In this document: in pieces, positions 7,958 to 15,591 of the stretch
Layout of the letters: each line of letters opens with the position of its first letter
Position numbering within the stretch: the stretch's first letter is position 1
Assembly: GCA_023443285.1 (NCBI GenBank)
Contig: JAEZVB010000017.1
Span: 1 to 28,580, forward strand
DNA: 28,580 nucleotides
Direction: 5' to 3'
Source: Bacillota bacterium
GTDB taxonomy: Bacteria; Bacillota; Negativicutes; Sporomusales; Sporomusaceae
The notes under the pieces: model-generated
What the model was told of the DNA's origin: nothing
The model's input: only the letters and a program-made list of their open reading frames with translations
Database searches by the model: none
Position numbers and translations under genes: made by a program

Positions 7958-8197
7958 TTAGCGGGAAGAAGGTCGTACCGGCACGGGATGATCCACTGAA
8001 GTTTTATCATTGACATTCATAACATGGGTATTCATTCGGCTGGTGCAGCCAAACCGGCCTTCCTGCTGCTGAATCACTTCCACGTCAGAACTACCACAGT
8101 GTTCACAGACATTTTTACTTAGACATTCCAGCAAATCGTCCTCACACTGAATCAGGTAGCCACAGTCCTTGCATTTTAGTATATATCCCTTCGGCAT
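7958..8197 (-). CDS. Small zinc-ribbon protein of unknown function
   Basis: This 79-residue soluble protein shows an apparent zinc-ribbon: CKDC at residues 9-12 and CEHC at 31-34, with additional cysteines at 18, 24 and 51. The C-terminal third is polar, Ser/Pro-rich and probably disordered. An AGGAGGTGA ribosome-binding site lies 7 nt before the ATG, so it should be well translated. It begins 28 nt after enolase and precedes the operon terminator, which makes it the last cistron of the glycolytic operon. I do not recognise a named family. A nucleic-acid or protein-binding role would fit a zinc ribbon but is inference. Confidence 0.8.
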   Translation of the reverse strand: MPKGYILKCKDCGYLIQCEDDLLECLSKNVCEHCGSSDVEVIQQQEGRFGCTSRMNTHVMNVNDKTSVDHPVPVRPSSR

Positions 8198-8225
8198 CTT
8201 TCGTTCACCTCCTTCCGGCGCGAAC

Positions 8226-9512
8226 TTACCTTAAGTTATAGAACACTTTGCGACCACGGTATTGAGCAAGATCACCCAGTTGCTCCTCAATCCGGATCAA
8301 TTGGTTGTATTTTGCCACACGGTCGGTACGGGCCGGAGCACCGGTTTTGATTTGACCGGCATTAACGGCAACCGCAATATCGGCAATCGTTGCATCTTCG
8401 GTTTCGCCGGAACGATGGGAAATTACGCAGGTATATCCGGCGCGTTTGGCCATCTCGATAGTGTCAAAGGTTTCGGTCAGAGTACCAATTTGGTTTACTT
8501 TAATCAAAATAGAGTTAGCTGTTTTGGCGTCAATGCCCTGGCTCAGACGCTCAACATTAGTGACAAAAAGATCATCACCCATGATCTGGATTTTTCCGCC
8601 TAAGCGATCAGTCAAAAGTTTCCAACCTTCCCAGTCATCTTCAGCCATGCCGTCTTCAATAGAAATGATCGGGTATTTTTCAACTAACTGACTATAGTAT
8701 TCCACCATTTCAGCGGAAGTTTTCACAAGACCTTCGCCTTCTAAATGGTATTTTCCGTCTTTAAATAACTCGGTGGCAGCTGTATCAATTGCCAGCATAA
8801 CCTGCTCACCCGGCTTATAACCGGCTTTTTCGATGGCTTCTATGATGACTTTGATGGCTTCTTCGTTTGAAGCCAGGTTAGGAGCAAAACCACCTTCGTC
8901 GCCGACAGCAGTAGCCAAATTGCGGCCTGTTAGCACTTTCTTGAGGCTGTGATATATTTCTGCACCCATTCTAACGGCTTCGGTAACGCTTTCTGCGCCA
9001 ACCGGCATTACCATGAATTCCTGAATGTCCACATTGTTGTCGGCATGTTTGCCGCCATTGAGGATGTTCATCATAGGAACAGGCATTTCTTTGGCATTAG
9101 CGCCGCCGAGGTATTGATACAAAGTCATATCTAACGAGGATGCAGCTGCTTTTGCGGCTGCCATCGATACACCCAGGATGGCGTTCGCACCTAATTTAGC
9201 TTTATTAGGAGTACCATCAAGCTCAATCATCGCGCGGTCAATACCGATTTGGTCAAGCGCGTCCATGCCGACAATTTCCGGAGTAATGATTTCGTTAACG
9301 TTTTCTACCGCTTTTAGCACACCCTTACCCAAGTAACGGCTTTTATCGCCATCACGCAGTTCCACGGCTTCATAAGCGCCGGTAGAGGCACCGGACGGAA
9401 CAGCAGCCCGGCCTAAGGTACCATCTTCCAATAATACGTCAACTTCAATAGTAGGATTACCGCGGGAATCTAAAATCTCTCTTGCTAAGACATCAATAAT
9501 TGTTGTACACAT
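8226..9512 (-). CDS. eno: Enolase
   Basis: Enolase converts 2-phosphoglycerate to phosphoenolpyruvate in the cytoplasm. The 428-residue product is full length. It shows SGASTGAYEAVELRDGD near the N-terminus (mobile substrate loop), GDEGGFAPNL, SIEDGMAEDDW and GDDLFVTN (Mg2+ ligands), and the C-terminal SHRSGETED loop. The catalytic lysine is in LIKVNQIGTLTET. The ATG follows AGGAGGT with ordinary spacing. It lies 26 nt after gpmI, so glycolytic steps 5 to 9 from gap to eno are encoded consecutively. Confidence 0.99.
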   Translation of the reverse strand: MCTTIIDVLAREILDSRGNPTIEVDVLLEDGTLGRAAVPSGASTGAYEAVELRDGDKSRYLGKGVLKAVENVNEIITPEIVGMDALDQIGIDRAMIELDGTPNKAKLGANAILGVSMAAAKAAASSLDMTLYQYLGGANAKEMPVPMMNILNGGKHADNNVDIQEFMVMPVGAESVTEAVRMGAEIYHSLKKVLTGRNLATAVGDEGGFAPNLASNEEAIKVIIEAIEKAGYKPGEQVMLAIDTAATELFKDGKYHLEGEGLVKTSAEMVEYYSQLVEKYPIISIEDGMAEDDWEGWKLLTDRLGGKIQIMGDDLFVTNVERLSQGIDAKTANSILIKVNQIGTLTETFDTIEMAKRAGYTCVISHRSGETEDATIADIAVAVNAGQIKTGAPARTDRVAKYNQLIRIEEQLGDLAQYRGRKVFYNLR

Positions 9513-9538
9513 ATCTTTATACCTCCTAAAATTGGGTT

Positions 9539-11080
9539 CTATTTTACTAACAGGCTCTTACCAGTCATTTCGGCTGGCTGGGCAATCCCTGCCACCTCCA
9601 GGATGGTAGGAGCAATATCGGCTAACATGCCTTCTCGTAGTTGACTGCCGCGATATGCTTCTGATATCAGCATAAATGGCACTTGGTTAGTAGTATGGGC
9701 GGTAAAAGGCTCCCCGGATTTAGGGTCGCACATGCACTCGGCGTTGCCATGATCAGACGTTATCATGGTGGTGCCGGCAACGTCACGCATGGCCGCTACT
9801 ACGCGTCCAACACATTGATCCACTGTTGATACCGCAGTCATAGCAGCAGCAAGTATGCCGGTATGGCCAACCATATCACCATTAGCATAGTTAAGAATAA
9901 TGAAGTCATATTTGCCTGATTTAATTGCCTCAACTACCTTGTCGGTAACTTCAAGAGCACTCATCTCAGGTTTCAAATCATAGGTGGCTACCTTAGGGGA
10001 AGGAATGAGCAAGCGGTCTTCCCCGGCAAAGGGATGTTCCTCGCCACCATTGAAGAAATAAGTAACATGAGCATATTTTTCGGTTTCGGCAATACGCAGT
10101 TGGGTATAACCAGCCTGACTAATTACCTCACCAAGAGTTTTTCTTATGCTGGCCGGCGGGAATGCCACCGGCACAGTAAAGGACTCATCATATTGGGTCA
10201 TGCTGGCGAAATGCAGCGGAAAGCACCCGGTTTTGCGTTCAAAGCCATCAAAATCTTTGTCTGTTAGCGCTCTGGTAAGCTGGCGGGCTCTATCAGGCCG
10301 GAAGTTAAAGAAGATAACGCCATCACCCGATTTTATCCCCGAGAAACCACAATTGTCAATGATGGTTGGCTCGACAAATTCGTCCGTTTTTCCTGCTTGA
10401 TACGAAGCCTCTACGGCAGCTACCGCATTTGCGGCTTGCGCTCCCTGGCAATAAACAAGCGTTTCATATTCTTTGACGGTGCGCTCCCAGCGTTTATCTC
10501 TATCCATAGCATAATAGCGCCCGGCAATAGTCGCAATCTGGCCTATTCCGATCTCAGCCATCTTGGCCTCAAGGTCTTTGATATATACCACCGCACTGCA
10601 TGGCGGGACATCCCGACCGTCTAAGAAGGCATGTACGTAGACTTGCTTTATTCCCTGCTTTTTGGCTAATTCCAGCAAAGCATATATATGAGTACCATGG
10701 CTATGAACACCACCGTCAGACAACAGCCCCATCAAGTGAAGCGCCCCATCTGCTTTTTTAGTTTGTTCACATACCTGACAAAGTACTGGATTTGTAAAGA
10801 AATCGCCATCTTTAATTGATTTGCTGATACGAGTTAACTCCTGGTAGATAATCCGGCCTGAGCCCATATTAAGATGGCCAACCTCGGAATTACCCATTTG
10901 ACCTTCCGGCAAACCGACTGCTTCGCCTGAGCAAACCAGCTTGGTTACCGGATACATCTCTGTCAATAGTTTTATATGGGGAGTACCGGCTTTGATAATT
11001 GAGTTCGAAGCATCAGTTTCGCAGCCAATTCCCCAACCATCCAGAATAACAAGCGCAACTGGCGATGATAATTTAGACAC
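9539..11080 (-). CDS. gpmI: 2,3-bisphosphoglycerate-independent phosphoglycerate mutase
   Basis: This Mn2+-dependent enzyme of the alkaline phosphatase superfamily interconverts 3- and 2-phosphoglycerate. The 513-residue product has the N-terminal metal site ALVILDGWGIG, the phosphoserine nucleophile in QMGNSEVGHLNMG, then DGRDVPP, RYYAMDRDKRW and FNFRPDRARQL (substrate binding). The second metal site is TSDHGNAE near the C-terminus. The start is GTG with GAGGAG 7 nt upstream. It is the mutase of the operon, 17 nt after tpiA. No cofactor-dependent GpmA is encoded here. Confidence 0.99.
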   Translation of the reverse strand: MSKLSSPVALVILDGWGIGCETDASNSIIKAGTPHIKLLTEMYPVTKLVCSGEAVGLPEGQMGNSEVGHLNMGSGRIIYQELTRISKSIKDGDFFTNPVLCQVCEQTKKADGALHLMGLLSDGGVHSHGTHIYALLELAKKQGIKQVYVHAFLDGRDVPPCSAVVYIKDLEAKMAEIGIGQIATIAGRYYAMDRDKRWERTVKEYETLVYCQGAQAANAVAAVEASYQAGKTDEFVEPTIIDNCGFSGIKSGDGVIFFNFRPDRARQLTRALTDKDFDGFERKTGCFPLHFASMTQYDESFTVPVAFPPASIRKTLGEVISQAGYTQLRIAETEKYAHVTYFFNGGEEHPFAGEDRLLIPSPKVATYDLKPEMSALEVTDKVVEAIKSGKYDFIILNYANGDMVGHTGILAAAMTAVSTVDQCVGRVVAAMRDVAGTTMITSDHGNAECMCDPKSGEPFTAHTTNQVPFMLISEAYRGSQLREGMLADIAPTILEVAGIAQPAEMTGKSLLVK

Positions 11081-11097
11081 GTTTTTTCTCCTCGCGG

Positions 11098-11850
11098 TTA
11101 TTTAAACTTAACTAATTTACTAAAGGACTCCGCTTCCAAGCTGGCTCCACCGACTAAAGCGCCGTCTATATCGGATTTAGCCATAAGTTCAGCTACATTG
11201 TCAGGCTTGACACTACCGCCGTATTGGATACGAACGCTGTCGGCGCTGGCCTCCCCAACCATTTCAGCAACTGTCCGGCGAATGAAAGCGCACACAGCGT
11301 TGGCATCATCAGCAGATGCGGTACGGCCTGTGCCGATGGCCCATACGGGTTCATAGGCAATCACTATGCCAGCCACTTGTTCGGCGCTGAGACCCTCAAG
11401 ACCACCTTTTACTTGAATGCCAACTACTTTTTCAGTGGCACTAGCTTCACGTTCGGCCAAGGTTTCGCCTACACACACAATGGCTTTCAAGCCGGCTTTT
11501 AGGGCAGCTTTGAGTTTATTATTAACGGTTTGGTCAGTTTCAGCAAAATATTGACGCCGTTCCGAGTGCCCAATAATGACATGGGTACAACCAGCATCTT
11601 TGAGCATACTTGGTGCAATTTCACCAGTAAAGGCTCCTTTATCTTCCCAATGCATATTCTGCGCGCCTAAACCAATATTGGTTCCGGCGGTGGCGCCGGC
11701 CACCGCGGCTAATGTCGTGAAGGGCGGACAAACAACTATTTCCACATCTGTTACGGTATTGGTTAGAGCGTTTATTTCTTGCACAAGTGCAACGCCTTCT
11801 CCGGCGGTTTTATGCATTTTCCAGTTGCCAGCAATAATCGGCTTGCGCAT
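11098..11850 (-). CDS. tpiA: Triosephosphate isomerase
   Basis: This TIM-barrel enzyme interconverts dihydroxyacetone phosphate and glyceraldehyde 3-phosphate. The 250-residue product shows the catalytic lysine in AGNWKMHK, the electrophilic histidine in IIGHSERRQYF, the catalytic glutamate in AYEPVWAIGTG, and the phosphate-binding QYGGSVKPDN and DGALVGGASL segments. A GTG at 11859 is in frame. The ATG at 11850 has AAAGGAG at 8 nt and gives the usual MRKPIIAGNWK start. It is separated from pgk by 142 nt, unusually far for this operon, and that gap holds a structured element. Confidence 0.99.
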   Translation of the reverse strand: MRKPIIAGNWKMHKTAGEGVALVQEINALTNTVTDVEIVVCPPFTTLAAVAGATAGTNIGLGAQNMHWEDKGAFTGEIAPSMLKDAGCTHVIIGHSERRQYFAETDQTVNNKLKAALKAGLKAIVCVGETLAEREASATEKVVGIQVKGGLEGLSAEQVAGIVIAYEPVWAIGTGRTASADDANAVCAFIRRTVAEMVGEASADSVRIQYGGSVKPDNVAELMAKSDIDGALVGGASLEAESFSKLVKFK

Positions 11851-11896
11851 AATCTTCACTCCTTTTATTCCTTTCCCGATGACTAACCCGCTCTAA

Positions 11897-11993
11897 AACT
11901 CCCGCTTATGCAAGTGGGAGTTAATAGCGGCTAAGTCCCTGGATAAGGGCGACTAAACCTCCATCTGGGCTAAAGCCCATCTGTAGCTAAGTC
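11897..11993. other. Structured non-coding element between pgk and tpiA
   Basis: The spacer contains three consecutive hairpins. An 11-bp stem with one wobble (11897-11907 with 11912-11922) is followed by a short stem (11935-11950) and then a TGGGC/GCCCA stem (11966-11979). GCTAAGTC occurs twice (11930-11937 and 11986-11993), and CCATCTG occurs twice around the third stem. Read on the minus strand, the first stem is followed by TTTTA. It has no coding potential that I can see. It could be a transposon end remnant (for example IS200/IS605-like), a small mobile repeat, or an mRNA processing or stability element within the operon transcript. Confidence 0.55.
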
Positions 11994-13180
11994 TACTTAT
12001 CAGCCAGAGCAGCAACCCCTGGCAGTTCTTTGCCTTCCAAAAACTCCAGTGAAGCACCGCCGCCTGTTGAGATATGGGTAATCTTAGCAGCCAGCTTGAG
12101 TTTTTCCAGAGCAGCTACCGAATCACCGCCCCCGACAATGCTTTGCGCGCCTGACGCAGCCACTGCCTGTGCAACCGCTTCTGTACCAACAGCAAAAGCA
12201 TCAAACTCAAATACTCCCATCGGCCCGTTCCAAACTACGGTTTTTGCGCCCTGCAGGGCTGCGGCATAGTTTTTAACAGTTGTCGGACCAATATCCAGCG
12301 CCATCCATTCAGCAGGAATTTGGGCAACAGGTACTGCTTTGTATTCGGCATCTACTGCAAATTTATCAGCTACCACTACATCTTCCGGCAGCAGGAATGT
12401 AACACCTTTGGCTTTAGCAGCTGCTATAAGCTCCTTAGCCAAAGGCAGTTTGTCGGCTTCTACCAGGGACTTGCCAATTTGATAGCCTTGAGCCGCCAGG
12501 AAGGTATTGGCCATTCCGCCACCAATGATTAGCGTGTCTACTTTGCTTAGCAGGTTTTCAATAACACCAATCTTGTCAGAAACTTTAGCACCACCGATAA
12601 TAGCCACAAAGGGACGCTCTGGATTGGTAACCGCCTGACCTAAGTGAAGTAACTCTTTATCCATGAGAAAACCGGATACTGCCGGTATGTATTTGGTTAT
12701 CCCATGTACTGAGGCATGTGCCCGGTGAGATACACCAAAGGCGTCATTAACCAGAATTTCAGCCAGACCGGCCAGTTTTTTCGCAAATTCAGGGTCATTT
12801 TTTTCTTCTTCCGGATTAAAACGCAGGTTTTCCAGCATCAAGAGCTGCCCCGGTCGAAGCGCAGCCGCCATTTTGTTAGCTTCCGGCCCTACCGAATCGT
12901 TGGCAAACAATACTTCGCGTCCGAATAGTAATTGGGACAGTCGTTGGGCAACCGGCTTGAGCGAGAATTCAGGCGCAATTTTACCTTTTGGCCGCCCCAA
13001 ATGACTGGCAATAATAACAGCCACATTCTTAGATAGTAAAAATTCCAGTGTGGGAATCGTGGCCCGAATACGGGTATCATCGGTTATATTACCTTGTTTA
13101 TCCATCGGCACATTATAATCCACCCGTACTAAAACCTTTTTACCTGATACCCAAACATCATTTAAGTTTTTTTTATTCAT
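11993..13180 (-). CDS. pgk: Phosphoglycerate kinase
   Basis: Phosphoglycerate kinase makes ATP and 3-phosphoglycerate from 1,3-bisphosphoglycerate. The 395-residue product is the normal length. It has the N-terminal substrate site VLVRVDYNVPMD, then IIASHLGRPKG, LLMLENLRFNPEEEKNDP, the nucleotide-binding NGPMGVFE, and GGGDSVAAL near the C-terminus with ISTGGGASLEFLEGK. An ATG 6 nt upstream is in frame but abuts the GGAGGA site. The ATG at 13180 has proper spacing. It is fused to no other enzyme (some clostridia and Thermotoga have pgk-tpi fusions). It lies between gap and the structured spacer before tpiA. Confidence 0.99.
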   Translation of the reverse strand: MNKKNLNDVWVSGKKVLVRVDYNVPMDKQGNITDDTRIRATIPTLEFLLSKNVAVIIASHLGRPKGKIAPEFSLKPVAQRLSQLLFGREVLFANDSVGPEANKMAAALRPGQLLMLENLRFNPEEEKNDPEFAKKLAGLAEILVNDAFGVSHRAHASVHGITKYIPAVSGFLMDKELLHLGQAVTNPERPFVAIIGGAKVSDKIGVIENLLSKVDTLIIGGGMANTFLAAQGYQIGKSLVEADKLPLAKELIAAAKAKGVTFLLPEDVVVADKFAVDAEYKAVPVAQIPAEWMALDIGPTTVKNYAAALQGAKTVVWNGPMGVFEFDAFAVGTEAVAQAVAASGAQSIVGGGDSVAALEKLKLAAKITHISTGGGASLEFLEGKELPGVAALADK

Positions 13181-13222
13181 AACCATTCCTCCAGCATAAC
13201 ATAAGTCAAGGCAGGTGTAAGA

Positions 13223-13251
13223 GAAGCAATCCCAGTAGCTGAGATTGCTTC
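13223..13251 (-). other. Hairpin in the gap-pgk spacer
   Basis: A perfect 9-bp inverted repeat GAAGCAATC/GATTGCTTC (13223-13231 with 13243-13251) has an 11-nt loop. No U tract follows on the minus strand, so it is not a good terminator. A stem in this position could protect the abundant gap message 3' end or mark a processing site. Confidence 0.5.
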
Positions 13252-13274
13252 ACCATTGAAACGTTCGGGGAATC

Positions 13275-14282
13275 TTACAGGCCTTTACCGATAATGAAAC
13301 TAATGAGGTCAACAACACGGTTGGAATAGCCCCACTCGTTATCATACCAGGACACTACTTTAACCAGATTATCGCCAACCATCATAGTGGAGAGGCCATC
13401 CACGATGGACGAATGCGCATCGCCGTTATAGTCTTTGGATACCAGCGGCTCTTCCGAGAACGCCATGATACCTTTGAGTTCACCCTCGGCAGCTTCTTTC
13501 AGTGCTGCGTTAACAGCTTCAGCAGTAGCCGGTTTTTCCAATTGAGCAACAAGGTCGGTAATGGATACGTTCGGAGTAGGTACACGCAGGGCAAAGCCAT
13601 TGAGTTTTCCTTTGAGTTCAGGCAATACAAGCGCTACCGCTTTCGCTGCACCAGTTGTTGTTGGAATGATGGATACACCGGCGGCACGGGCACGACGGAG
13701 ATCTTTATGAGGCAGGTCAAGAATGTTTTGGTCATTTGTATACGCATGAATTGTTGTCATTAAGCCAGACTTAATACCAAATTTTTCTTGAAGAACTTTG
13801 GCAAACGGAGCCAGGCAGTTGGTGGTGCAAGAAGCATTGGAAATAACATGGTGGTTAGCAGGATCATATTTATCTTGGTTAACACCCATAACAATAGTAA
13901 TGTCTTCGTTTTTGCCTGGTGCTGAAATGATTACTTTTTTGGCTCCAGCTTTAATGTGAGCCATAGCTTTGTCCTTATCAGTGAAAAGGCCTGTTGACTC
14001 AACTACAACATCAACACCCATGGCTTTCCATGGTAGATTGGCCGGATCTCTTTCTGCAAGAACTTTGATAAGCTTGCCATTCACTTCGATACCGCCATCA
14101 ACAGCTTTTACTTCAGCTTTCATAGTGCCGTGTACGGAATCATATTTCAAAAGATGAGCAAGTGTTTTGGCATCAGTTAAGTCATTAACCGCCACAATCT
14201 CAAACTTAGGGTTATCTACTGCTACCCGAAAAACATTCCGGCCGATACGGCCAAAACCGTTAATACCAACTTTAATTGTCAT
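13275..14282 (-). CDS. gap: NAD-dependent glyceraldehyde-3-phosphate dehydrogenase
   Basis: This is a class I GAPDH of glycolysis, 335 residues. The Rossmann start GINGFGRIGRNVFR is followed by VNDLTDAKTLAHLLKYDS, where Asp34 favours NAD+ over NADP+. The active-site cysteine is Cys152 in SNASCTTNCLAP. The histidine-bearing TTIHAYTNDQN and the WYDNEWGYSNRVVDL tail are present. The ATG follows CAGGAGG. It starts 20 nt downstream of cggR, and CggR is the family known to control this operon in Bacillus. The NAD-type signature and operon position suggest the catabolic GapA role. Confidence 0.98.
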   Translation of the reverse strand: MTIKVGINGFGRIGRNVFRVAVDNPKFEIVAVNDLTDAKTLAHLLKYDSVHGTMKAEVKAVDGGIEVNGKLIKVLAERDPANLPWKAMGVDVVVESTGLFTDKDKAMAHIKAGAKKVIISAPGKNEDITIVMGVNQDKYDPANHHVISNASCTTNCLAPFAKVLQEKFGIKSGLMTTIHAYTNDQNILDLPHKDLRRARAAGVSIIPTTTGAAKAVALVLPELKGKLNGFALRVPTPNVSITDLVAQLEKPATAEAVNAALKEAAEGELKGIMAFSEEPLVSKDYNGDAHSSIVDGLSTMMVGDNLVKVVSWYDNEWGYSNRVVDLISFIIGKGL

Positions 14283-14302
14283 AATAAAACGCCTCCTGAT
14301 TT

Positions 14303-15340
14303 TTATTGGTTTTTATTAGATTTTATTAGTAACTGAATAGCTTTTGCCGCTGCTTCATCGGTAACAAGCACGCCTTGTCCACCGGTACCGGCTACCGCCA
14401 AGATCGCCTTGGCTTTCGCGCTACCGCCGGCCACAGCAATTACCGTATTGATTCCGGCTAAGTCATCCAGTCGCAAACCGATACTGCTGGTAACATACAC
14501 GATTTCTCCCGGCAAAGCGCAGTATTGACCCAGCGCCTCACCAACAGCACCACGCCGTTCTATCTCAGCAATAGTGGCTGCTGGCATACCGCGCCTTTCT
14601 GCCATTTCGACGGCTTCTCCAATGCCATGCACCAGGATATTTGCCTTTTTAATCATTTCAGCGACATCCCGCAAATTGCTGTCTCCGTCGAGGATGGCTT
14701 CCAGTGTTTCCTCATTTACCCCATCAGGGATATGCAGCAGACGATAACGTCCGCCCAGCTTGTTGGCCATTACGGCAGCAATCGTGTTAGCCTGATATTC
14801 CACGACTTCACCTAGCCCCCCTCGCGCCGGCACAACGGTTGTTGTGGGAATGCTAAAGTTAATGGCTTCCGCCACTTTGGCCATAGTAGAACCACCACTT
14901 ACGGCAACAACCATATTATCTCCCAAGTGCTGACCAAGTACTCCGGCCGTAGCCCGGCCAAGTTCACGGCGAACCGCACTATCAGCGTCGCTGTCGCCCG
15001 GAATGATAATTACCTTTTCCAGGTTCAGACGTTCAGCAAGTTCAGCCTCAAGCCCGACCAGATTATGTAACATCCGGATATACTCAGCTAAATCGGCCAG
15101 CATCACCTGGCCTTCGGACGTTACACTCATACCGAGCTGCGAGAATTCGATAAGTCCGGCTTTTTTCAGCCAGTCTACCTGAGCCCGCACCCCGCGTTCG
15201 CCAACATCAAGCAGAGCGGCTAACGCCCGGCGGCCTATCGGTTGAGCATGTTTAATGTGGCGCAGGAGATTGTAACGCGCTTCAATTATTTGTATAAGTT
15301 CTGGCGCAAGTTTGCGCTGTAGCTGAATAAATTTCTCCAT
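14303..15340 (-). CDS. cggR: Central glycolytic genes regulator CggR (SorC family)
   Basis: CggR is a repressor whose DNA binding is relieved by fructose 1,6-bisphosphate. The 345-residue product has an N-terminal winged-helix domain (about 20-85, with GRRALAALLDVGERGVRAQVDWLKKAGL in two parts). The C-terminal SorC sugar-phosphate-binding domain follows, with VVAVSGGSTMAKVAEAI, the TTVVPARGGLGE segment and NTVIAVAGGSAKAKAILAV. The ATG is preceded by AAGGGGGAT. It heads the gap-pgk-tpiA-gpmI-eno operon, as in Bacillus subtilis. A direct-repeat operator lies 24 nt upstream of the start, which supports autoregulation of the whole operon. Confidence 0.95.
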   Translation of the reverse strand: MEKFIQLQRKLAPELIQIIEARYNLLRHIKHAQPIGRRALAALLDVGERGVRAQVDWLKKAGLIEFSQLGMSVTSEGQVMLADLAEYIRMLHNLVGLEAELAERLNLEKVIIIPGDSDADSAVRRELGRATAGVLGQHLGDNMVVAVSGGSTMAKVAEAINFSIPTTTVVPARGGLGEVVEYQANTIAAVMANKLGGRYRLLHIPDGVNEETLEAILDGDSNLRDVAEMIKKANILVHGIGEAVEMAERRGMPAATIAEIERRGAVGEALGQYCALPGEIVYVTSSIGLRLDDLAGINTVIAVAGGSAKAKAILAVAGTGGQGVLVTDEAAAKAIQLLIKSNKNQ

Positions 15341-15363
15341 ACTATCCCCTTCGGGTCTTTAAC

Positions 15364-15390
15364 TGTCCCACTTAACCATATTTTGTCCCA
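15364..15390 (-). promoter_or_regulatory. CggR operator (two direct repeats)
   Basis: On the minus strand TGGGACA occurs twice (15364-15370 and 15384-15390), with a period of exactly 20 nt. In Bacillus subtilis the CggR operator contains two CGGGAC-type half-sites with the same 20-nt period. A weak promoter candidate (TTGTTA, 16 nt, TATGGT) overlaps the site. The position just upstream of cggR fits repression of the operon. Confidence 0.7.
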
Positions 15391-15499
15391 TCACAGTAAC
15401 AAAATTACTAGTTCTTTGTATTGTTATTCGCCCATCGAAAAGAAATTCCTGCCTTGAAAACAAAAATACGGTAATTACTTTCTGTTGGGATAAAACAAG

Positions 15500-15548
15500 C
15501 TAGAGAAGCCTCCCGTAGCCAACAATTGGCCAAGAAGGACTTCTCTAG
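15500..15548 (-). terminator. Long hairpin downstream of glpK, probable terminator
   Basis: A 9-bp perfect outer stem CTAGAGAAG/CTTCTCTAG (15500-15508 with 15540-15548) encloses a second stem GCCAA/TTGGC (15518-15522 with 15526-15530). The T-rich stretch that follows on the minus strand is weak (AGCTTGTTTTA). It separates glpK from the cggR promoter region. Confidence 0.6.
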
Positions 15549-15591
15549 TTCTGTAGTCCGTTCTATTAATTTTATCTAGTTGCTGTTTGGG

